A stretch of 19,617 nt of DNA from an uncultured Burkholderiales bacterium (GTDB lineage: Bacteria > Pseudomonadota > Gammaproteobacteria > Burkholderiales > Burkholderiaceae), in assembly GCA_946480465.1 (NCBI GenBank), contig CAMLJY010000090.1, positions 1-19,617 of the forward strand, given 5' to 3'. Under the pieces are notes generated by a model. It had not been told where the DNA came from. It ran no database searches and saw nothing but the letters and a program-made list of their open reading frames with translations. Shown in pieces: positions 16,877-19,617 of this stretch (positions are counted from its first letter, which is position 1; each line of letters begins with the position of its first letter). Position numbers and translations under genes: made by a program.

Positions 16877-16917
16877 GGGCCCTTCGGAGGCAAGACCACC
16901 GCATCCCAAAGACGTGC

Positions 16918-16944
16918 AAAAAAATAGGCACCCGAAGGTGCCTA
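16918..16944 (-). terminator. Intrinsic terminator downstream of the tRNA-Asp fragment
   Basis: On the minus strand an 8-bp perfect stem TAGGCACC / GGTGCCTA closes a TTCG tetraloop and is followed directly by a T tract (seven A on the plus strand at 16918-16924, plus the T that closes the stem). It begins 23 bp after the tRNA CCA end, in the right orientation to end tRNA transcription. Confidence 0.9.
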
Positions 16945-16967
16945 GATCGCTGATTGCTTGAACAATT

Positions 16968-17014
16968 TGGCGGAGTGGACGGGACTCGAACCCGCGACCC
17001 CCGGCGTGACAGGC
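16968..17014 (-). pseudogene. 3' part of tRNA-Asp (anticodon GTC); candidate attachment site
   Basis: Read on the minus strand, this is the 3' part of a tRNA-Asp: anticodon loop CTGTCAC with GTC anticodon, the 3' strand of the anticodon stem GCCGG, variable loop, T arm GCGGG-TTCGAGT-CCCGT, acceptor 3' strand CCACTCC with G discriminator, and encoded CCA. The match to tRNA-Asp stops at 17014, two bases 5' of the anticodon loop; no D arm or complementary GGAGTGG acceptor strand is found further right. It is therefore not a functional tRNA. Splitting in the anticodon arm, with the native terminator kept, is the usual footprint of tRNA-targeting integrases: the displaced 3' end stays on one side and an intact copy is rebuilt at the far end of the element. 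The flank 17015-17181 contains no recognisable gene. Confidence 0.85.
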
Positions 17015-17181
17015 GGGGGGATGACGCCAGCAGAATCAAGGGTTTGCGGCGGGTTCGTATTCCAAAAGGCACTCAGGACGGTGGCGATTTTCCGCCGGAA
17101 GCCGCCGGTCATATTCCAACGTTCCGCATGGTCTGCTGCTTCCTGAACGCCTCGGGGCGCGCCTCATGGAAGCGCGATCCT

Positions 17182-17502
17182 TCAGTGGTAGTCGCTCTCG
17201 CGCTGATGGCGCACGGCAAGCACCAAGACGTTTTCCGGATCAACGATCTCGTACAGCGCCAGGTAGCCGATCGCACCCGACGGAATGATGAGTTCACGCC
17301 GGGTGGACCGTCGTCCGCCCCCCGCCTTGCGATAGGCCCATGGCGAGGCGCTGAGGTGGCCTCCGATCGCGGCCTCGAGTTCGTTGATGAGCCGGGCGGC
17401 CAGATCGAGGTCGTCGATGGTTTCCGCTCGGTCGAGCAGGAACTCGTGCAGGCGGATCAGGTCGGCGCGCGCCTGTGCGCTCCATCGGACACGAAAGCTC
17501 AC
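17182..17502 (-). CDS. ParE/RelE-family toxin of a type II toxin-antitoxin pair
   Basis: Toxin of 106 residues. It starts FRVRWSAQARADLIRLHEFL, continues with AARLINELEAAIGGHLSASP, then RRELIIPSGAIGYLALYEI, and ends VLVLAVRHQRESDYH, which is the usual pattern of the RelE/ParE superfamily (basic beta-sheet core, alpha-helical hairpin, terminal xAVRHxRExDY). Members either poison gyrase (ParE) or cleave ribosome-bound mRNA (RelE); sequence alone does not decide. The GTG start at 17502 overlaps the antitoxin stop (GTGA), a common coupled arrangement for such pairs. The upstream extension reading to 17613 is only the antitoxin region in another frame. Likely role is stabilisation of the mobile element inferred from the adjacent tRNA fragment. 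Confidence 0.88.
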   Translation of the reverse strand: MSFRVRWSAQARADLIRLHEFLLDRAETIDDLDLAARLINELEAAIGGHLSASPWAYRKAGGGRRSTRRELIIPSGAIGYLALYEIVDPENVLVLAVRHQRESDYH

Positions 17503-17783
17503 CCGCGCAGCCGGCTGCTCAAGCGCTTGCGCCGGTCTGCGACGCGGGCGCGCAGCTCGGCGAACACCTCTTCGGTGGAGTACGAGACGCCGGTGCGCTT
17601 GAACTCCTGCCATGCCGCTTCGCCACGGGCCTGGAACTCGGCATCGACCCGCCGATGCTCGACGGCCCGGCGCACCGCGCTTTCCACGAACTCCGTGAGT
17701 GTCTCGTTCTCACCCAAGACGTTTTCCAGTTCGGCCCGCAGCTCGGGCTCGACCCGGATGGAGGGAAGGGATGCGCTCTTCAT
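17499..17783 (-). CDS. Antitoxin of the ParE/RelE pair (YlcI/YnfO-like, ribbon-helix-helix)
   Basis: Antitoxin of 94 residues, first gene of the pair. The N-terminus SLPSIRVEPELRAELENVLG followed by ETLTEFVESAVRRAVEHRR fits a ribbon-helix-helix DNA-binding unit (residues about 5-40), as in small proteins annotated YlcI/YnfO or stability determinant that accompany ParE/RelE toxins. The C-terminal half (EFQARGEAAWQEFKRTGVSY, then AELRARVADRRKRLSSRLRG) is basic and helical and would wrap the toxin. ATG 17783 gives the complete N-terminal strand; a much longer open frame extends upstream to 18608 but runs antisense to the SWIM remnant and is not credible. It probably represses its own promoter in 17784-17800, as is general for the family. 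No clear Shine-Dalgarno is visible. Confidence 0.82.
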   Translation of the reverse strand: MKSASLPSIRVEPELRAELENVLGENETLTEFVESAVRRAVEHRRVDAEFQARGEAAWQEFKRTGVSYSTEEVFAELRARVADRRKRLSSRLRG

Positions 17784-17796
17784 GCATGAAATGTAG

Positions 17797-18675
17797 CGCA
17801 GATGCGATGCGCGCGCCGCCTGGGGAGGCCGGCCTGACGATCGTGCTGCGCCGCCGCGCCAGCGGCGAGCCCTGCGACACCCGCGGCTGCCGAGCGCGAC
17901 AGTGCGCTTCTGGGCCGGCGCGCCGATCGAGGCGGCCCGCTGCGATTGCCTGCGGGCAGCCGCCTGCAAGCACGTCGCGCTCGGCGTCTGGGCCTTCCGC
18001 CGCGCGGCGGCCGAAGCAGCGGCCGCACCCGTCGCCAGCGTCCGCCTCGGCGGCGATGGCGTGCGGCACCGCATCGACCGCGCGCCCTTCGATGCGCTGG
18101 TGGCCGCGCTGCTGCGCCACGGGGTCGCGCGCGGCCCCGGCGTGCTGACACAGGCGCTGTCGAACGCCCGCGCCGCCGCGGCTGGCGCCGCGTGGCTCGG
18201 CTTGCTGCTGGCCGAGATCGAGACCTGGTGCGAGGCCTGTGCGCGGCGCAGCGCGCTGTACGACGCGGCGCAGGGCGTGGATCTGCTGGCCGAGCTGGCG
18301 CTGCGCCTGGCGGCCGGCGGCCGGCCCGGCCGCGGCGAGGCGGTGCTCGGCATCGGCGTGGCCGGCGAGACGGCGCTCGATCGGCTGCGCCTGATGTGCC
18401 TGGGCGCACGCACGACGCGCGACGGCGAGCCCGCCGCGCGATGCTGGTGATGGCCGACGTCGACACCGGCACGCGCCTCGTCCTTGGGCACGACTGGCAG
18501 GTGCCCGCTGCTCGCCAGGCCGACGAGCCGGTCGTGCGGGCGGCCGAGCGCCTCGCCCCGGGGGTCAAGCTCGAAGCGCTGGCGCAGCGCCAGCTCCTCG
18601 CGTAGCAAGGCGGTACGCCGCGCCGACGGCAGCGTGCGGCTCGCCCGAGCGCGCAGCTCTCAGAACTTGGACTAA
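17797..18675 (+). pseudogene. SWIM zinc-finger protein remnant with frameshifts
   Basis: From about 17890 the plus strand encodes VRFWAGAPIEAARCDCLRAA then ACKHVALGVWAFR, a SWIM zinc-finger motif CxCx5CxH (first Cys at 17941). The frame continues through helical segments (VARGPGVLTQALSNARAAAA, LLLAEIETWCEACARRSALY, GETALDRLRLMCLGARTTRD) to a stop at 18450. The protein then clearly resumes in a second frame (AMLVMADVDTGTRLVLGHDW, EALAQRQLLA) from about 18438 to a stop at 18605, requiring loss of one base near 18430-18437. A third piece (SKAVRRADGSVRLARARSSQ), back in the first frame, may extend it to 18675. No start codon or upstream domain is convincing, so both ends look lost. SWIM proteins bind DNA or protein; some bacterial ones sit with MoxR/VWA genes, none of which is here. 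GC content seems higher than in the neighbours. Confidence 0.65.
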
Positions 18676-18700
18676 CGGCAGCGCGGCCTCCAAAGTGGCC

Positions 18701-18742
18701 GCCATCCTGCCGCCATCCTTCGGTTCACGCCGACAGGATGGC
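18701..18742. repeat. 9-bp inverted repeat in the gap before the last LysR gene
   Basis: GCCATCCTG at 18701-18709 is repeated inverted as CAGGATGGC at 18734-18742 with 24 bp between; CGCCATCCT at 18711-18719 is an additional direct near-copy. There is no T tract, so a terminator is not supported. It could be an operator or chance. Confidence 0.4.
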
Positions 18743-18796
18743 GCTTGCTGCGGGGCGTCGTGGCCAGGCAAGCACTGTGACGTCCGCCACGAGCAT

Positions 18797-19617
18797 CTAG
18801 CGCAACACCCCCTCCACGATCGACTTGAAGCGCTCGACCACGTCGGTCTGCGGTTCGTTCGCATGCCACAGCGCGAGGTCACCCATGTCGATGTCGATGG
18901 ACAAGGGCGCGATCGTCACCACGCCAAAGTGCTGCCCCAGCTGGGCGGTGTGCAGGGGCAGCACGGCGCACAAGGGATGGCGGTCCATCATCGCGATGGC
19001 CAGGGCGCTGTCGCCCAGTTCAACCAGGCTGCGCGGCGGCGGCAGCCCCATGCGGCGCCAGAAGCGATCCTGCAGCTCGCGCTTGCGCGTGCCCTTCAGC
19101 GGCCAGATCCAGTCCGATTCGCAGATGCCCTCCCAGCTCACGCGCTGGGCCTTGGCCAAGGGGTGGCAGCGGCTCATCGTGACCACCTCCGGTACCGCGC
19201 CGAGCACGAACGCGCGCAAGTCAGCCGGGTATTCCTCCTTGGGCACGCGCGCCATCATGATGTCGATGCGGCCCGCGCGCAGGTCCTCGAAGAGCTTGTG
19301 CACCGGGTGGGATGTGATGTTGAGCGTCAGGCGCGGGAATTCACGCCGCATCGCCACCATCACGTCCGGAACGATGCGCAGCAGCGCGGCATTGCTGGTG
19401 CCGATCAGCAGTTCGCCCGATGCACCGCGCGCCACCGACCCCACGTCGTCCGCTGCGCGCCGCAGGTTGGCCTCGAGCTTGCGCGCCAGGATCGCCAGGC
19501 GCATGCACATCGCAGTGGGGCGCGGGTTGCGCTTGCTCCCCGCGAACAAGGGGGAGCCCAAACCCTCCTCGATTTCAGCCAGCGTCTTGCTGATCGCAGG
19601 CTGCGTGACGCTGAGGC
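18797..19617 (-). CDS. LysR-family transcriptional regulator (5' end beyond window)
   Basis: Partial gene: at least 272 residues are visible and the N-terminus lies beyond the window edge. The visible start reads LSVTQPAISKTLAEIEEGLG then SPLF, the second half of the LysR HTH with recognition helix, so only about 30-35 residues are missing. The effector domain shows GELLIGTSNAALLRIVPDVM, FPRLTLNITSHPVHKLFEDL, LRAGRIDIMMARVPKE and VELGDSALAIAMMDRHPLCA, resembling the GbpR/PcaQ-like branch of sugar and aromatic-acid regulators. It is not closely similar to the LysR pair at 13725 and 15803. Target genes would be outside the window. It may belong to the chromosome beyond the inferred island or to the island itself. 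Confidence 0.9.
   Translation of the reverse strand, partial: LSVTQPAISKTLAEIEEGLGSPLFAGSKRNPRPTAMCMRLAILARKLEANLRRAADDVGSVARGASGELLIGTSNAALLRIVPDVMVAMRREFPRLTLNITSHPVHKLFEDLRAGRIDIMMARVPKEEYPADLRAFVLGAVPEVVTMSRCHPLAKAQRVSWEGICESDWIWPLKGTRKRELQDRFWRRMGLPPPRSLVELGDSALAIAMMDRHPLCAVLPLHTAQLGQHFGVVTIAPLSIDIDMGDLALWHANEPQTDVVERFKSIVEGVLR

Noticed and set aside
16968..17060. Complete tRNA gene
   Set aside because: No 5' acceptor strand complementary to CCACTCC and no D arm are present to the right of 17014, and the 5' strand of the anticodon stem carries a mismatch.
16954..17146. Short plus-strand frames giving WTGLEPATPGV or VDGTRTRDP
   Set aside because: These are translations of the antisense of a tRNA T arm and anticodon arm, a well-known source of spurious proteins.
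17015..17181. Integrase or excisionase remnant beside the attachment site
   Set aside because: None of the six frames in this short stretch shows tyrosine-recombinase or excisionase features.
17784..18608. Upstream extension of the antitoxin frame to about 369 residues
   Set aside because: The extension is antisense to the SWIM remnant and of low complexity; the antitoxin begins naturally at ATG 17783.
18701..18742. Intrinsic terminator after the SWIM remnant
   Set aside because: The stem is 9 bp with a 24-base loop and no T tract follows on either strand.

Overview
The window is GC-rich, densely coding DNA with the style of a beta-proteobacterium of the Burkholderiales, probably Comamonadaceae. 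This is inferred from four things: an orphan Bug-type (TctC) periplasmic binding protein next to a divergent LysR gene, four LysR regulators in 20 kb, a TAXI binding protein without membrane partners, and an NHL-repeat remnant ending in a C-terminal domain that I associate with that group. No organism can be named from sequence reading alone.

Left block (1-2919): a minus-strand pair, Bug solute-binding protein then N-formylglutamate amidohydrolase, faces a divergent LysR gene across a short region with a small dyad. It reads as a small LysR-controlled uptake-and-hydrolysis unit for an acylated amino acid or other organic acid.

Central block (3036-13540, all minus strand): the order of transcription is dipeptide-type ABC binding protein, two permeases, a fused double ATPase, a D-aminoacylase-family N-acyl-D-amino-acid deacylase, a TAXI-type binding protein, a DadA-like D-amino acid dehydrogenase, a short sensorless histidine kinase, and a broken NHL-repeat gene. 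The first six genes are tightly packed with overlaps or gaps below about 35 bp. The set suggests uptake of N-acylated or D-residue-containing peptides, deacylation to free D-amino acids, and oxidation to 2-oxo acids.

Regulatory and asparaginase block (13725-16705): a LysR gene is divergent from the ABC operon. Next comes a type II-like L-asparaginase on the minus strand, and then a second LysR gene that is a close paralogue of the first (54 of the first 65 residues identical). The two paralogues bracket the asparaginase, which suggests a shared regulon.

Right block (16918-19617): a strong intrinsic terminator and the 3' part of a tRNA-Asp(GTC), cut in the anticodon arm, mark what looks like the end of an integrated element. 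Beyond it are a ParE/RelE-like toxin with its antitoxin, a frameshifted SWIM zinc-finger gene remnant, and a LysR gene that runs off the window. No integrase, transposase, CRISPR array or rRNA was seen. Stretches not listed (2920-3035, 4512-4590, 5851-5955, 15675-15802 apart from the motif, 16706-16917 apart from the inverted repeat, 17015-17181, 18676-18796 apart from the inverted repeat) hold nothing I can support as a gene.
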